Source: Bosea vaviloviae (GTDB lineage: Bacteria > Pseudomonadota > Alphaproteobacteria > Rhizobiales > Beijerinckiaceae). Taken from it: a DNA stretch of 64,000 bases. The stretch covers positions 2,099,001 through 2,163,000 of the forward strand of contig NZ_CP017147.1 of the NCBI RefSeq assembly GCF_001741865.1. Direction: 5' to 3'. Positions 43,047-52,095 of the stretch are shown one piece after another; positions within the stretch are counted from its first letter, which is position 1, and every line of letters starts with the position of its first letter. The notes below the pieces were generated by a model. It was given only the letters and a program-made list of their open reading frames with translations, did no database searches and was not told the DNA's origin. The position numbers and the translations under genes were made by a program.

Positions 43047-44724
43047 GGCGTTCAGCCTCCTGTTCGGCAAAAGCCTCGGCCCGGATCGTCGAGAGCGACT
43101 TCGCCGGCGTGATCGCTTCCGGATCGAGCAGGCAGTGGATGATCGCCGGCTTGCCGCTCGCGACCGCCCGCTCGAAGGCGGGGCCGAATTCGGCGGTGGT
43201 CTCGACACGCTCGCCATGGCCGCCGAAGGCCTTGGCATAGGCCGCGAAATCCGGGTTCTTCAGCTCGGTGGCCGAGACGCGGCCGGGATATTCGCGCTCC
43301 TGATGCATGCGGATGGTGCCGTACATGCCGTTGTCGATCACCACGACGATGACAGGTAGATCGTACTGAACCGCCGTCGCGAAATCCTGCCCGTTCATCA
43401 GGAAGCAGCCATCGCCGGCGAAGGCGACGACGGTGCGCTCCGGATAAAGCCGCTTGGCACCGACCGCGGCGGGCACGCCATAGCCCATCGAACCGCAGGT
43501 CGGCGCGAGCTGCGTCGCGAATTTGGTGAAGCGATGGAAGCGATGCACCCAGGTGGCGTAGTTGCCGGCGCCGTTGCACAGGATCGCGTCGTCGGGCAGG
43601 TAGCGCCGCAGCCAGGTCACGGCCTCGCCGGGGTGGAAGGCGCCGGCCACCGGCGCGGGCTGCTCGGTCCAGCCGAGATAGGCCTCATGGGCTTCCGCCG
43701 CAGCGCCGGCCCAGGCAATCTCCTGCGGCGGATGCACCGTCTCCAGCGCGGCGCAGAAGGCGGTCGGCGAGGCGTTGATCGCTAGGGATGGCCGGTAGAC
43801 GCGGCCCAGTTCCTCGGCATCGGGATGGACGTGCACCAAGGGCCGGCCGGGCTCGGGGATGCCAAACAGCGTGTAGGACTGGCTCGGCATCTCCGAGAGC
43901 CGCCCGCCGACGAGCAGGACGAGATCGCTCTCCTTGATCCGCTTCAGCAGCTTCGGATTGGGGCCGATGCCGAGATCGCCGGCGAAGTTCGGATGATCGG
44001 CCGGGAACAGCATCTGCCGGCGGAAGGAGACTGCGACCGGCAGGTCGAAACGCTCGGCGAAGCGGGTGAAGCGTTCGATCGCCTGCGGGCTCCAGCGCGA
44101 GCCGCCGAGGATCGCGACCGGCGACTTCGCCGCCCAGAGCCGCTTCTGCAGATCGATGGTCTGGAGCAGGGAGGGGTGCGTCTCGGTGACCTGATAGGGC
44201 TGCGCATCGGCCACATCGGCAAGGTCGGTCAGCACGTCCTCGGGCAGCGCGATCACCACCGGGCCGGGCCGGCCGGCGGTCGCGACATGGAAGGCGCGGC
44301 TGATGATCTCGGGGATGCGCGCGGCATCGTCGATCTCGGTCGTCCATTTCGTCATGGTGCCGAAGACGGCGCGGTAGTCGAGCTCCTGGAAGGCCTCGCG
44401 CTCGCGCATGCCGCGCTCGATCTGGCCGACGAAGAGGATCAGCGGCGTCGAATCCTGGTCGGCGATATGGATGCCGGGCGAGGCGTTGGTGGCGCCTGGG
44501 CCGCGCGTCACGAAGCAGATGCCGGGCTTGCCCGTCAGCTTGCCGGCGGCCTCGGCCATCATGCAGGCGCCGCCTTCGGCCCGGCAGATGGTGACCTTCA
44601 GGCTCGCATCATGCAGCGCGTCGAGCACGGCAAGGTAGCTCTCGCCCGGTACGCAGAAGGCGTCGGTCGCGCCGTGGATCAGCAATTGGTCGACGAGGAT
44701 CTGCCCGCCTGTGCGATTAGCCAT
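43033..44724 (-). CDS. TPP-dependent acetolactate-synthase-like enzyme coupled to a CoA-transferase
   Basis: A 563-residue thiamine-diphosphate enzyme with the standard three domains. The cofactor-activating Glu50 lies in TICRAEGGACMMAEAAGK. A central domain carries WAAKSPVAILGGSRWSPQAI. The C-terminal TPP/Mg motif is AFAGDGCFLMNGQDFATAV with the downstream DNGMYGTIRMHQ. It resembles acetohydroxyacid synthase but no small subunit is present. Its start overlaps the end of the CoA-transferase gene by 8 bases. In this lysine/glutarate-type locus it could decarboxylate a 2-oxo acid such as 2-oxoadipate; that is a hypothesis. An oxc/frc-like pairing is another option. Confidence 0.9.
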   Translation of the reverse strand: MANRTGGQILVDQLLIHGATDAFCVPGESYLAVLDALHDASLKVTICRAEGGACMMAEAAGKLTGKPGICFVTRGPGATNASPGIHIADQDSTPLILFVGQIERGMREREAFQELDYRAVFGTMTKWTTEIDDAARIPEIISRAFHVATAGRPGPVVIALPEDVLTDLADVADAQPYQVTETHPSLLQTIDLQKRLWAAKSPVAILGGSRWSPQAIERFTRFAERFDLPVAVSFRRQMLFPADHPNFAGDLGIGPNPKLLKRIKESDLVLLVGGRLSEMPSQSYTLFGIPEPGRPLVHVHPDAEELGRVYRPSLAINASPTAFCAALETVHPPQEIAWAGAAAEAHEAYLGWTEQPAPVAGAFHPGEAVTWLRRYLPDDAILCNGAGNYATWVHRFHRFTKFATQLAPTCGSMGYGVPAAVGAKRLYPERTVVAFAGDGCFLMNGQDFATAVQYDLPVIVVVIDNGMYGTIRMHQEREYPGRVSATELKNPDFAAYAKAFGGHGERVETTAEFGPAFERAVASGKPAIIHCLLDPEAITPAKSLSTIRAEAFAEQEAERLTPS

Positions 44725-45907
44725 GGTGCGGCCCTCCCCAGGCCGGGTCGTTCAGGATGTCGTCGTGATGTTCGCCGAGCCCTGGGCTCGGCCGTCCCGC
44801 CACCTGCCTGACGCCGTCGATCACGATCGGCGAGGCGACGGTCGGGATCGTCCCGCCCTTGGCGGCGGCGCTGGGCAGGTCGACCTTGACGCCGCGCGCC
44901 ATGATCTGCGGGTCGGCGAAGACCTCGTCGACGGAATTGATCGGCCCGGCCGGCACGCCGACCGCCTCGAGCGCGGCCAGCAGGTCGGCCTTGCCGTAGC
45001 GCTGGGTCAGGGCGTGGAGCGCGATCGTCAGCGGCGCGCGATTGGCGACGCGGGATTTGTTGTCGGCATAGTCGGGATGGCTGGCGAGCTCGGCGCCGCC
45101 CAGCACGTCGCAGAGCTTGCGCCACTGCCCGTCATTGCCGGTGGCGATGATGATGTGCCCGTCGGCGACGGGGAAGACGTCATAGGGCACGATGTTGGGG
45201 TGCGCGTTGCCGAGCCGCGGCGGTGGATTGCCCGAGACGAGATAGTTCATCGCCTGGTTGCCGAGCACGGCGACCTGGGCATCGAGCAGAGCCATGTCGA
45301 GCGTCGCGCCCTCGCCAGTGGCGTCGCGCCGGCGCAGGGCCGAGAGGATGCCGACCGAGGCGTAAAGCCCGGTATAGATGTCGGCGACGGCATAGCCCGC
45401 CTTCATCGGCGCGCCCGTGGGTTCGCCGGTCACCGACATCGGCCCGCCCATGCCTTGCACGAGGAAGTCGTAGCCGGCGCGGGGCGCATAAGGACCGGTC
45501 TGGCCGAAGCCCGTCACCGAGCAATAGATCAGGCGCGGGAAGGCTGCGCGCATCGCGGCGGCATCGAGCCCGTATTTCTCCAGGCCGCCGACCTTGAAGT
45601 TCTCGACCACGACATCGGCATGGGCGGCGAGGCGATACACCAGCGCCTGGCCCTCCGAGGTCCGGAAATCGGCTGTGATCGAGCGCTTGCCGCGATTGGC
45701 CGAGTGGAAATAGGCGGCCGAGAGATGCTCGTCACCGACGCCTTCGACGAAGGGCGGGCCCCATTTGCGGGTGTCGTCGCCCTCGGGCGCCTCGACCTTG
45801 ACGACATCGGCGCCGAGATCGGCCAGAAGCTGGCCGATCCAGGGACCGGCAAGGATGCGCGCGAGTTCGAGGACGCGCAGGCCGGTAAGGGGAGGGGGTG
45901 GGGACAT
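44717..45907 (-). CDS. CaiB/BaiF CoA-transferase, probably succinyl-CoA:glutarate type
   Basis: A 396-residue family III CoA-transferase. The catalytic Asp147 is in RAGYDFLVQGMGG. Other marks are RVLELARILAGPWIGQLLAD, KVEAPEGDDTRKWGPPFV, IYCSVTGFGQTGPYAPRAG, NIVPYDVFPVADG and GNDGQWRKLCDVLG. The WGPPFV and VPY-F segments closely follow what I know of glutarate CoA-transferase (SUGCT), and the next gene upstream is glutaryl-CoA dehydrogenase. It would activate glutarate to glutaryl-CoA. It overlaps the TPP enzyme gene by 8 bases. Confidence 0.88.
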   Translation of the reverse strand: MSPPPPLTGLRVLELARILAGPWIGQLLADLGADVVKVEAPEGDDTRKWGPPFVEGVGDEHLSAAYFHSANRGKRSITADFRTSEGQALVYRLAAHADVVVENFKVGGLEKYGLDAAAMRAAFPRLIYCSVTGFGQTGPYAPRAGYDFLVQGMGGPMSVTGEPTGAPMKAGYAVADIYTGLYASVGILSALRRRDATGEGATLDMALLDAQVAVLGNQAMNYLVSGNPPPRLGNAHPNIVPYDVFPVADGHIIIATGNDGQWRKLCDVLGGAELASHPDYADNKSRVANRAPLTIALHALTQRYGKADLLAALEAVGVPAGPINSVDEVFADPQIMARGVKVDLPSAAAKGGTIPTVASPIVIDGVRQVAGRPSPGLGEHHDDILNDPAWGGPHHG

Positions 45908-45924
45908 CAGGCTTGATCCGGACC

Positions 45925-46003
45925 GTCATGGTCGGCCTTGAACCGACCATCTCTTCGGGAGTCTGGTTCTGGGAGAGATGGTCGGGTCAAGCCCGACCAT
46001 GAC
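45925..46003. repeat. Long inverted repeat, family C, copy 1
   Basis: gtcatggtcggccttgaacc and gaccatctct on the left are complementary, with few mismatches, to agagatggtcgggtcaagcc and cgaccatgac on the right, leaving a loop of about 20 bases. It fills the gap between the glutaryl-CoA dehydrogenase and CoA-transferase genes, which are read in the same direction, so it could reduce read-through. A relative lies at 60619. Confidence 0.8.
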
Positions 46004-46015
46004 GCGAATGACGTC

Positions 46016-47233
46016 TCAGAAAAACGCCTGCAGGCCGGTGATCGCACGGCCGAGGATCAGCGCATGCACATCATGCGTGCCCTCATAGGTGTTCACCGTC
46101 TCGAGATTGGCCGCATGGCGCATCACCTGATACTCGATCGAGATGCCGTTGCCGCCATGCATGTCGCGGGCTTGGCGGGCGATGTCGAGCGCCTTGCCGC
46201 AATTGTTGCGCTTCACCAGCGAGATCATCTCCGGGGCCATCTTGCCCTCGTCGAGCAGGCGCCCGACACGGAGCGAGCCCTGCAGGCCGAGCGAAATCTC
46301 GGTCAGCATGTCGGCGAGCTTCTTCTGGTAGAGCTGCGTCTGGGCTAGCGGCTTGTTGAACTGCTTGCGGTCGAGCCCGTATTGGCGGGCGCGCTGGAAG
46401 CAGTCCTCGGCGGCGCCCATCACGCCCCAGGAGATGCCGTAGCGGGCGCGGTTGAGGCAGCCGAACGGACCTTTGAGGCCGGAGACGTTGGGCAGCAGGT
46501 TTTCTTCCGGCACGATGACGCCGTCCATGACGACCTCGCCGGTGATCGAGGCGCGAAGTGAGAGCTTGCCGCCGATCTTGGGGGCGGACAGGCCCTTCAT
46601 GCCCTTTTCCAGGATGAAGCCGCGGATCGCATTGTCATGCGCCGCCGACTTCGCCCAGACGACGAAGACATCGGCGATCGGCGAATTCGAGATCCACATC
46701 TTCGAGCCGGTCAGCTTGTAGCCGTCAGCGACCTTCTCGGCGCGGGTCTTCATGCCGCCCGGGTCGGAGCCGGCATCGGGCTCGGTCAGGCCGAAGCAGC
46801 CGACCCATTCGCCCGAGCCGAGCTTGGGCAGGTACTTCTTGCGCTGGTTCTCGTCGCCATAGGCGTAGATCGGATACATCACCAGCGAGGACTGCACCGA
46901 CATCATCGAGCGATAGCCGGAATCGACGCGCTCGACCTCGCGGGCGACGAGTCCATAGGAGACGTAGTTTGCGCCGGCGCAGCCATATTCCTCGGGCACC
47001 GTCACGCCGAGCAGGCCGAGCTCACCCATCTCGTTGAAGATCGAGCGATCGGTCTTCTCGTCGAGATAGGCTTCCGAGATGCGTGGCTGCAGCTTCTCCT
47101 GGGCGTAGCTGCGCGCGGTGTCGCGGATCAGGCGCTCATCTTCGTTCAGCTGCTCGTCGAGCAGGAAGGCGTCGTCCCAGGTGAACTCGGCCAGCTTGTG
47201 GCTGGTGGAGTGGCTGCGAGCGGCTTCGGCCAT
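46016..47233 (-). CDS. gcdH: Glutaryl-CoA dehydrogenase
   Basis: A 405-residue FAD enzyme that oxidises and decarboxylates glutaryl-CoA to crotonyl-CoA in lysine and tryptophan breakdown. Family marks: [58 protein letters not shown], the catalytic Glu in [20 protein letters not shown], and the conserved [19 protein letters not shown] 47233 has GGGAG upstream; the frame extends to 47293 through a repeat. It lies upstream of the CoA-transferase on the same strand and downstream of the ALDH7 gene. Confidence 0.96.
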   Translation of the reverse strand: MAEAARSHSTSHKLAEFTWDDAFLLDEQLNEDERLIRDTARSYAQEKLQPRISEAYLDEKTDRSIFNEMGELGLLGVTVPEEYGCAGANYVSYGLVAREVERVDSGYRSMMSVQSSLVMYPIYAYGDENQRKKYLPKLGSGEWVGCFGLTEPDAGSDPGGMKTRAEKVADGYKLTGSKMWISNSPIADVFVVWAKSAAHDNAIRGFILEKGMKGLSAPKIGGKLSLRASITGEVVMDGVIVPEENLLPNVSGLKGPFGCLNRARYGISWGVMGAAEDCFQRARQYGLDRKQFNKPLAQTQLYQKKLADMLTEISLGLQGSLRVGRLLDEGKMAPEMISLVKRNNCGKALDIARQARDMHGGNGISIEYQVMRHAANLETVNTYEGTHDVHALILGRAITGLQAFF

Positions 47234-47262
47234 GGTGTGTCTCCCTATTGTTCGCTGCTCAC

Positions 47263-47353
47263 CGTCATTGCGAGGAGCGAAGCGACGAAGCAATCCAGGG
47301 GGATGTAGAGCGCTGCCGCTCCTGGATTGCTTCGCTTACGCTCGCAATGACGG
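47263..47353. repeat. Dispersed inverted-repeat element, family B, copy 2
   Basis: cgtcattgcgaggagcgaag, gacgaagcaatccagg, then the complementary ctggattgcttcg and ctcgcaatgacg. Near-identical to the copy at 41236-41323 in the paired arms and divergent in the loop. It separates the ALDH7 gene from gcdH. Confidence 0.85.
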
Positions 47354-47375
47354 CGTGTTTCCTCAGCTCAAATCG

Positions 47376-48896
47376 TCACGCATCCACATCGAAGCTGACG
47401 CCCTGCGCCAGCGGCAATGTCGTGCCGTAATTGAGCGTATTCGTTGCGCGGCGCATATAGGCCTTCCACGCATCGGAACCGGCCTCGCGGCCACCGCCCG
47501 TTTCCTTCTCGCCGCCGAACGCCCCGCCGATCTCGGCGCCGGACGGGCCGATATTGACGTTGGCGATACCGCAATCGGAACCCTCGGCCGAGACGAAGAT
47601 CTCGGCCTCGCGCATGTCGAGCGTGAAGATCGAGGAGGACAGGCCGGCGCCGACCGCGTTCTGCAGCGCGATCGCCTGGTCGAGCGTCTTGTACTTCATC
47701 ACATAGAGGATCGGCGCGAAGGTCTCGCGCTCGACCGGCCCGGTCTGCGAAGGCATCTCGACCAGGGCAGGGCGGACATAGAAGCCGCCTGCGCCGACCG
47801 TGACCTGCTCGCCGCCATGAACCTTGCCACCGGCAGCCTTGGCCTCGGAGAGCGCGGCCTGCATGCCCTTGAACGCAGCCTCGTCGACCAGCGGTCCGAC
47901 CAGCACGCCGGCCTCGCGCGGATCGCCGATCTTGACGCTGCCATAGACCTTGATCAGCTTCGGGATCAGCGCGTCATAGACGCTCTCATGCACGATCAGG
48001 CGGCGCAAAGTGGTGCAGCGCTGGCCGGCCGTGCCCATCGCCGCGAAGGCGATGCCGCGCAGCGCGATGTCGAGATCGGCCGAAGGCGCGACGATCGCGG
48101 CATTATTGCCGCCGAGTTCGAGGATGGCGCGGGCAAAGCGCGCGGCGAGCTTCTGGCCCACCTCCTTGCCCATCCGGGTCGAGCCCGTGGCCGAGACCAC
48201 CGGCACGCGATGGTCGCTGACCAGGAGGTCGCCGATCTCGCGGCCGCCGATCAGGATCTCGGAGAGGCCGACCGGGGCCTCGGGGCCGAAGCGCTTCATT
48301 GTCTTCTCGACGATCGCCTGCACGGCGATGCCGGTCAGCGGGGTCTTCTCCGAGGGCTTCCAGACGACGCTGTCGCCGCAGACGAAGGCGAGCGCGGCAT
48401 TCCACGACCAGACCGCGACCGGGAAGTTGAAGGCCGAGATCACGCCGCAGACGCCGAGCGGGTGCCAGGTTTCCATCATGCGGTGGTTCGGGCGCTCGGT
48501 CGCGATGGTCAGGCCGTAGAGCTGGCGCGAGAGGCCGACCGCGAAATCACAGATGTCGATCATCTCCTGGACCTCGCCGAGGCCCTCGGAAACGACCTTG
48601 CCGGCTTCGAGCGTCACCAGCAGGCCGAGATCGGTTTTCGCGGCGCGCAGTTCCTCGCCGAGCAGGCGCACGAACTCGCCGCGGCGCGGCGCGGGCACCC
48701 GGCGCCAGACGAGATACGCGGCCTGGGCCCGGCCGATCGCGGCCTCCGCTTCAGCAGGGCTGGTCTCGCGGAGCGTGGCGACGGCCTCTCCCGTGATCGG
48801 CGAATGGGCGGGAATGCCTGCCTTGGCGAAGGCGGTGTCGGTTACGCCAAGGCGCTTGAGCAGCGCCAGCGCGTCTTGCGGCAAAGATGAAGCCAT
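47376..48896 (-). CDS. amaB: ALDH7-type aldehyde dehydrogenase (2-aminoadipate semialdehyde type)
   Basis: A 506-residue NAD-dependent dehydrogenase of the antiquitin/AmaB group. Catalytic residues are Asn157 (SAFNFPVAVWSWN), Glu260 (AILELGGNNA) and Cys294 (GTAGQRCTTLRRL). The C-terminal block INVNIG-like NVNIGPSGAEIGGAFGGEKE and RRATNTLNYG is characteristic. In Pseudomonas AmaB oxidises 2-aminoadipate semialdehyde (piperideine-6-carboxylate) in lysine breakdown, which fits gcdH and the CoA-transferase next to it. It might also act on glutarate semialdehyde. Divergent from a LysR regulator across 229 bp. Confidence 0.9.
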   Translation of the reverse strand: MASSLPQDALALLKRLGVTDTAFAKAGIPAHSPITGEAVATLRETSPAEAEAAIGRAQAAYLVWRRVPAPRRGEFVRLLGEELRAAKTDLGLLVTLEAGKVVSEGLGEVQEMIDICDFAVGLSRQLYGLTIATERPNHRMMETWHPLGVCGVISAFNFPVAVWSWNAALAFVCGDSVVWKPSEKTPLTGIAVQAIVEKTMKRFGPEAPVGLSEILIGGREIGDLLVSDHRVPVVSATGSTRMGKEVGQKLAARFARAILELGGNNAAIVAPSADLDIALRGIAFAAMGTAGQRCTTLRRLIVHESVYDALIPKLIKVYGSVKIGDPREAGVLVGPLVDEAAFKGMQAALSEAKAAGGKVHGGEQVTVGAGGFYVRPALVEMPSQTGPVERETFAPILYVMKYKTLDQAIALQNAVGAGLSSSIFTLDMREAEIFVSAEGSDCGIANVNIGPSGAEIGGAFGGEKETGGGREAGSDAWKAYMRRATNTLNYGTTLPLAQGVSFDVDA

Positions 48897-48960
48897 CTGT
48901 GAATTCCAAACCCGTCGCTAGAGCCGGAAATCTGAATCCGTCTCTCATCCAAGAGTCAGA

Positions 48961-49006
48961 GCAGGATCAATGCGAAAAACCGGTACCCACTTTTTCGCAT
49001 CCTGCC
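48961..49006. repeat. Palindromic repeat related to family A
   Basis: gcaggatcaatgcgaaaaac and tttttcgcatcctgc form a stem with a 3-base asymmetry; the loop contains accggtacccact, the same core as family A (aaccgg..ccactt). It lies in the divergent gap between the ALDH7 and LysR genes. Confidence 0.75.
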
Positions 49007-49125
49007 CTAGCGAAACACGCCAAGCGGCGCGGGACTTCGAGCCGCCGCGCCGGAGGGGCGAAGAATGCCCTCTTCCACCCCGCATGGGCAATCGATATGT
49101 TCTCACGACTTGATGAGAGTTTCTC

Positions 49126-50034
49126 ATGAATTTTGACATCGTCCCGGGCCGGCTTTCGGTGCCCTCGCTCTCGGCGCTCGCCGCCTTCGAGGCGGCGGCG
49201 CGGCATGGCAGCTTCACGCGTGCGGCCGAGGAGCTAAACCTGACGCAAGGCGCGGTCAGCCGGCAGGTCGCGCATCTCGAAAAGGTTCTCGGCGTTGGCC
49301 TGTTCCAGCGCGTCAGGCAGCGTGTCAGCCTGACGCCAGCGGGCAGCGCCTATGCGGCCGAGATCCGGGACGGTCTGTCGCGGCTGGCCGCGGCCACCGT
49401 CTCGGCCATGGCCTTTCGCGGCGCGGCCGGCGTGCTGCATCTGGCGATCCTGCCGACTTTCGGCACGCGCTGGCTGATCCCGCGCCTGTCGCGCTTCATC
49501 GAGGCGCATCCTGGCATCACCATCAACTTCACCACCAAGCTGGTGCCCTTCGACTTTGCTCGCGAGCAGGTCGACGCCGCGATCCACTTCGGCGATCCCG
49601 TCTGGGCCGGCGCAAGGCTGCACCGATTGATGGGCGAGGAAATCATTCCCGTCGCCGCGCCGTCCCTGGTGGCGCGCCTTGGCCTGGCGGAGCCGGCGGA
49701 CATGCTGCGCGCGCCCCTGCTGCAGCAATCGACACGGCCGCGCGCCTGGGCCAACTGGCTGGAGCAGCAGGGTCTGCCTCCCGAGCGCGCCTTGATGGGG
49801 CCGCGCTTCGAGCAATTCGCCATGGTCTCGCAGGCAGCGGTCGCCGGATTGGGGCTTGCCATCGTGCCGCGCTTCCTTGTCGAGGAGGAGTTGCGCCTGG
49901 GCGCGCTCGTCATCCCCGTCGATCGGCCGGTGACCGGCTCCGAGGGCTATTATCTGGTCTATCCCGAGGCCAAGGCCGGATTGCCGGCGGTGATCGCCTT
50001 CCGCGATTGGCTGCTCGGCGAATGCGGCGCGTGA
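49126..50034 (+). CDS. LysR-family regulator (GcvA-like), divergent from the ALDH7 gene
   Basis: A 302-residue regulator beginning with a GcvA-type helix-turn-helix (LSALAAFEAAARHGSFTRAA, LNLTQGAVSRQVAHLEKVLG, FQRVRQRVSLTPAG). An effector domain follows (LAILPTFGTRWLIPRLSRFI, DAAIHFGDPVWAGARLH). LysR genes beside glutaryl-CoA dehydrogenase loci often regulate them in response to glutarate or a related acid. That role is inferred from position. A ctca-N8-tgag inverted repeat lies in its own leader just before ATG 49126. Confidence 0.9.
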   Translation: MNFDIVPGRLSVPSLSALAAFEAAARHGSFTRAAEELNLTQGAVSRQVAHLEKVLGVGLFQRVRQRVSLTPAGSAYAAEIRDGLSRLAAATVSAMAFRGAAGVLHLAILPTFGTRWLIPRLSRFIEAHPGITINFTTKLVPFDFAREQVDAAIHFGDPVWAGARLHRLMGEEIIPVAAPSLVARLGLAEPADMLRAPLLQQSTRPRAWANWLEQQGLPPERALMGPRFEQFAMVSQAAVAGLGLAIVPRFLVEEELRLGALVIPVDRPVTGSEGYYLVYPEAKAGLPAVIAFRDWLLGECGA

Positions 50035-50216
50035 GCTAGCCGGCTGCCGGCGCGTATGCGCTCAGAGGCAGCGTCGGTTTTGCGCGATGGCGCCGGGATT
50101 GCTTCGCGAGGCCCTGCGACGACAGCCCTCGACAAGGCGCCATTGTCGCGTCATTCATGCGCTGAATTCACCAACCTCGGTCGCGACGCATCGCGGCCAT
50201 GCTCCGCGGGACCGCC

Positions 50217-51437
50217 ATGTCGTCTTCGTCTGAAAGCGCCGATGTCGTGATTTGCGGCGGTGCCGCCATCGGCTCCTCCGTCGCCTATCACCTCGCCGCC
50301 GATCCCGGCTTCAAGGGCAAGGTCGTGGTGATCGAGAAGGACCCGAGCTATCGCCTGGCCGCCTCGGCGCTCTCGGCCGCTTCGATCCGCCAGCAATATT
50401 CCAGCGCGGTCAATATCCGCATCTCGCTCTTCGGCATCGATTTCCTGCGCAATCTCGGCACCCATCTCGCCGTCGATGGCGAGACGCCCGTCATCGATCT
50501 GCACGAGGGCGGCTATCTCTATCTCGGGGGCGACGAGGGCGCTCCGATCCTCGCCGCGAACCAGGCGCTTCAGGCGGCCGAGGGGGCTGACATTGCGCTT
50601 TATGCTGCAGAGATGCTGCGCAGAAAATTTAGCTGGCTTAATACTTCGGACCTTATCTGCGGCACCTATGGCATCAGCGGTGAGGGCTGGTTCGACGGCT
50701 GGGCGCTGCTGCAGGCCTTCCGCAAGAAGGCGCGCTCGCTCGGCGTCGAATACCGGCAGGGCGAGGTCTCCGGCTACAACGTCGAAGGCGGCTGCGTCAC
50801 CGGCGTCGCGCTCACTGATGGCAGCCGCATTGCCTGCGGCGCGGTGGTGAACGCCTCGGGCACCCATGGCGCGCGGCTGGCCGCCACGGCCGGCGTCGCG
50901 ATCCCGGTCAAGTCGATGAAGCGCTATGTCTTCTCCTTCACCTGCAAGGGCGAGGTCGACAACTGCCCGCTGCTGATCGACACCACCGGCGTCTGGTGCC
51001 GGCCCGAGGGCAAGCGCGGCAGCGAAGGCCAGCTCTTCATCGGCGGCTCCTCGCCGACGCGCGAGGCCGACCAGGAATGGCTCGAGAGCGATCCGGGCGT
51101 CGAGGATGTCGACTGGTCCTTCTTCGAGGAGACCGTCTGGCCGGCGCTGGCGCATCGCATCCCGGCCTTCGAGCAGATCAGGCCCGGCCGCGCCTGGGCG
51201 GGTCCCTATGATATGAATGGCCTCGACCACAACGCGATCATCGGCCCGGCTGCCGGCGTTCCCAATCTCTATCTCGCCAACGGCTTCTCCGGCCATGGCC
51301 TGCAGCAATCGCCTGCGGTCGGGCGCGGGCTTGCCGAGCATATCCTGCATGGCGGCTATCGCGCGCTCGATCTTGCCGATCTCGGCCATGAGCGCATCGT
51401 CGAGGGCAGGCCGCTTCTTGAGGCCAACATCATCTGA
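50217..51437 (+). CDS. FAD-dependent oxidoreductase of the DAO fold (FOXRED1-like)
   Basis: A 406-residue flavoprotein. The N-terminal dinucleotide motif is ADVVICGGAAIGSSVAYHLA. It continues VVVIEKDPSYRLAASALSAA, SIRQQYSSAVNIRISLFGID and GYLYLGG, matching the FOXRED1-like branch. The C-terminal FAD contact is IIGPAAGVPNLYLANGFSGH. Substrates of this branch are mostly unknown, but relatives oxidise N-methyl or secondary amino acids such as sarcosine and pipecolate. Near lysine-type genes a pipecolate or amino-acid oxidase role is attractive but unproved. The start is uncertain between ATG 50217 and ATG 50199. Confidence 0.85.
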   Translation: MSSSSESADVVICGGAAIGSSVAYHLAADPGFKGKVVVIEKDPSYRLAASALSAASIRQQYSSAVNIRISLFGIDFLRNLGTHLAVDGETPVIDLHEGGYLYLGGDEGAPILAANQALQAAEGADIALYAAEMLRRKFSWLNTSDLICGTYGISGEGWFDGWALLQAFRKKARSLGVEYRQGEVSGYNVEGGCVTGVALTDGSRIACGAVVNASGTHGARLAATAGVAIPVKSMKRYVFSFTCKGEVDNCPLLIDTTGVWCRPEGKRGSEGQLFIGGSSPTREADQEWLESDPGVEDVDWSFFEETVWPALAHRIPAFEQIRPGRAWAGPYDMNGLDHNAIIGPAAGVPNLYLANGFSGHGLQQSPAVGRGLAEHILHGGYRALDLADLGHERIVEGRPLLEANII

Positions 51438-51451
51438 AAAAGGCTGTCACG

Positions 51452-51955
51452 ATGATCGAACCCGCCTTCGTCCGGACCATGGCGCATTACAACGCCTGGC
51501 AGAACGACAGTCTCTATGCGGCTGCCGCGAGCTTGAGCGACGAGGCGCGGCGGCTGGAGCGCGGCGCCTTCTTCGGTTCGATCCACGGCACGTTCTGCCA
51601 TCTGCTATGGGGAGACCGGATGTGGCTCTCGCGCTTCGCCGGTACGCCGAAGCCATCGGTTCCGGGCAGCGAGTCGGTCCGGATGATCGAGGCATGGTCG
51701 GAACTCCTGGCCGAGCGGCGGGTCACCGATGCGCTGATCGGCGAATGGGCCGCGACGCTCTCGCCTGACTGGCTCGCCGGCGATCTGACCTGGGTTTCGG
51801 GCCTTTCGCGTCGCGAGCTCACCAAGCCGAAAGCGTTGCTCGTCGCGCATATGTTCAACCACCAGACCCATCATCGCGGACAGGTCCACGCCATGCTGAC
51901 CGCCGCCGGGGCCAAACCCGACGATACCGACCTGATGCTGGTCGAATCGCGCTGA
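51452..51955 (+). CDS. DinB-family protein
   Basis: A 167-residue four-helix protein of the DinB/YfiT metal-binding family. It begins with HYNAWQNDSLYAAAASLSDE and has GSIHGTFCHLLWGDRMWLSR and FNHQTHHRGQVHAML, which supply the expected His triad for a divalent metal. Members act as thiol- or damage-linked enzymes, but most are uncharacterised. It starts 14 nt after the oxidoreductase gene on the same strand and may be cotranscribed. Confidence 0.9.
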   Translation: MIEPAFVRTMAHYNAWQNDSLYAAAASLSDEARRLERGAFFGSIHGTFCHLLWGDRMWLSRFAGTPKPSVPGSESVRMIEAWSELLAERRVTDALIGEWAATLSPDWLAGDLTWVSGLSRRELTKPKALLVAHMFNHQTHHRGQVHAMLTAAGAKPDDTDLMLVESR

Positions 51956-52065
51956 GTTTCGCGCAGCCTGTCACTCAGATTTGATGTGCCATTGATGGCG
52001 TAGAACCTGATTTGGAAAACCCTTTGCGCAGGCGTCCTCGCCTGCGCCGCAGATGGATGGCCACA

Positions 52066-52095
52066 CATGCCTAGCTCAGACATGCCCAGCTCAGA
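52066..52095. repeat. Tandem duplication (2 x 15 bp) at the start of the TPP enzyme gene
   Basis: catgcctagctcaga (52066-52080) is followed by catgcccagctcaga (52081-52095), one mismatch apart. Each unit contains an ATG in frame, so the gene has a duplicated start and the protein begins MPSSDMPSSE. Either ATG (52067 or 52082) could initiate. Confidence 0.9.
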
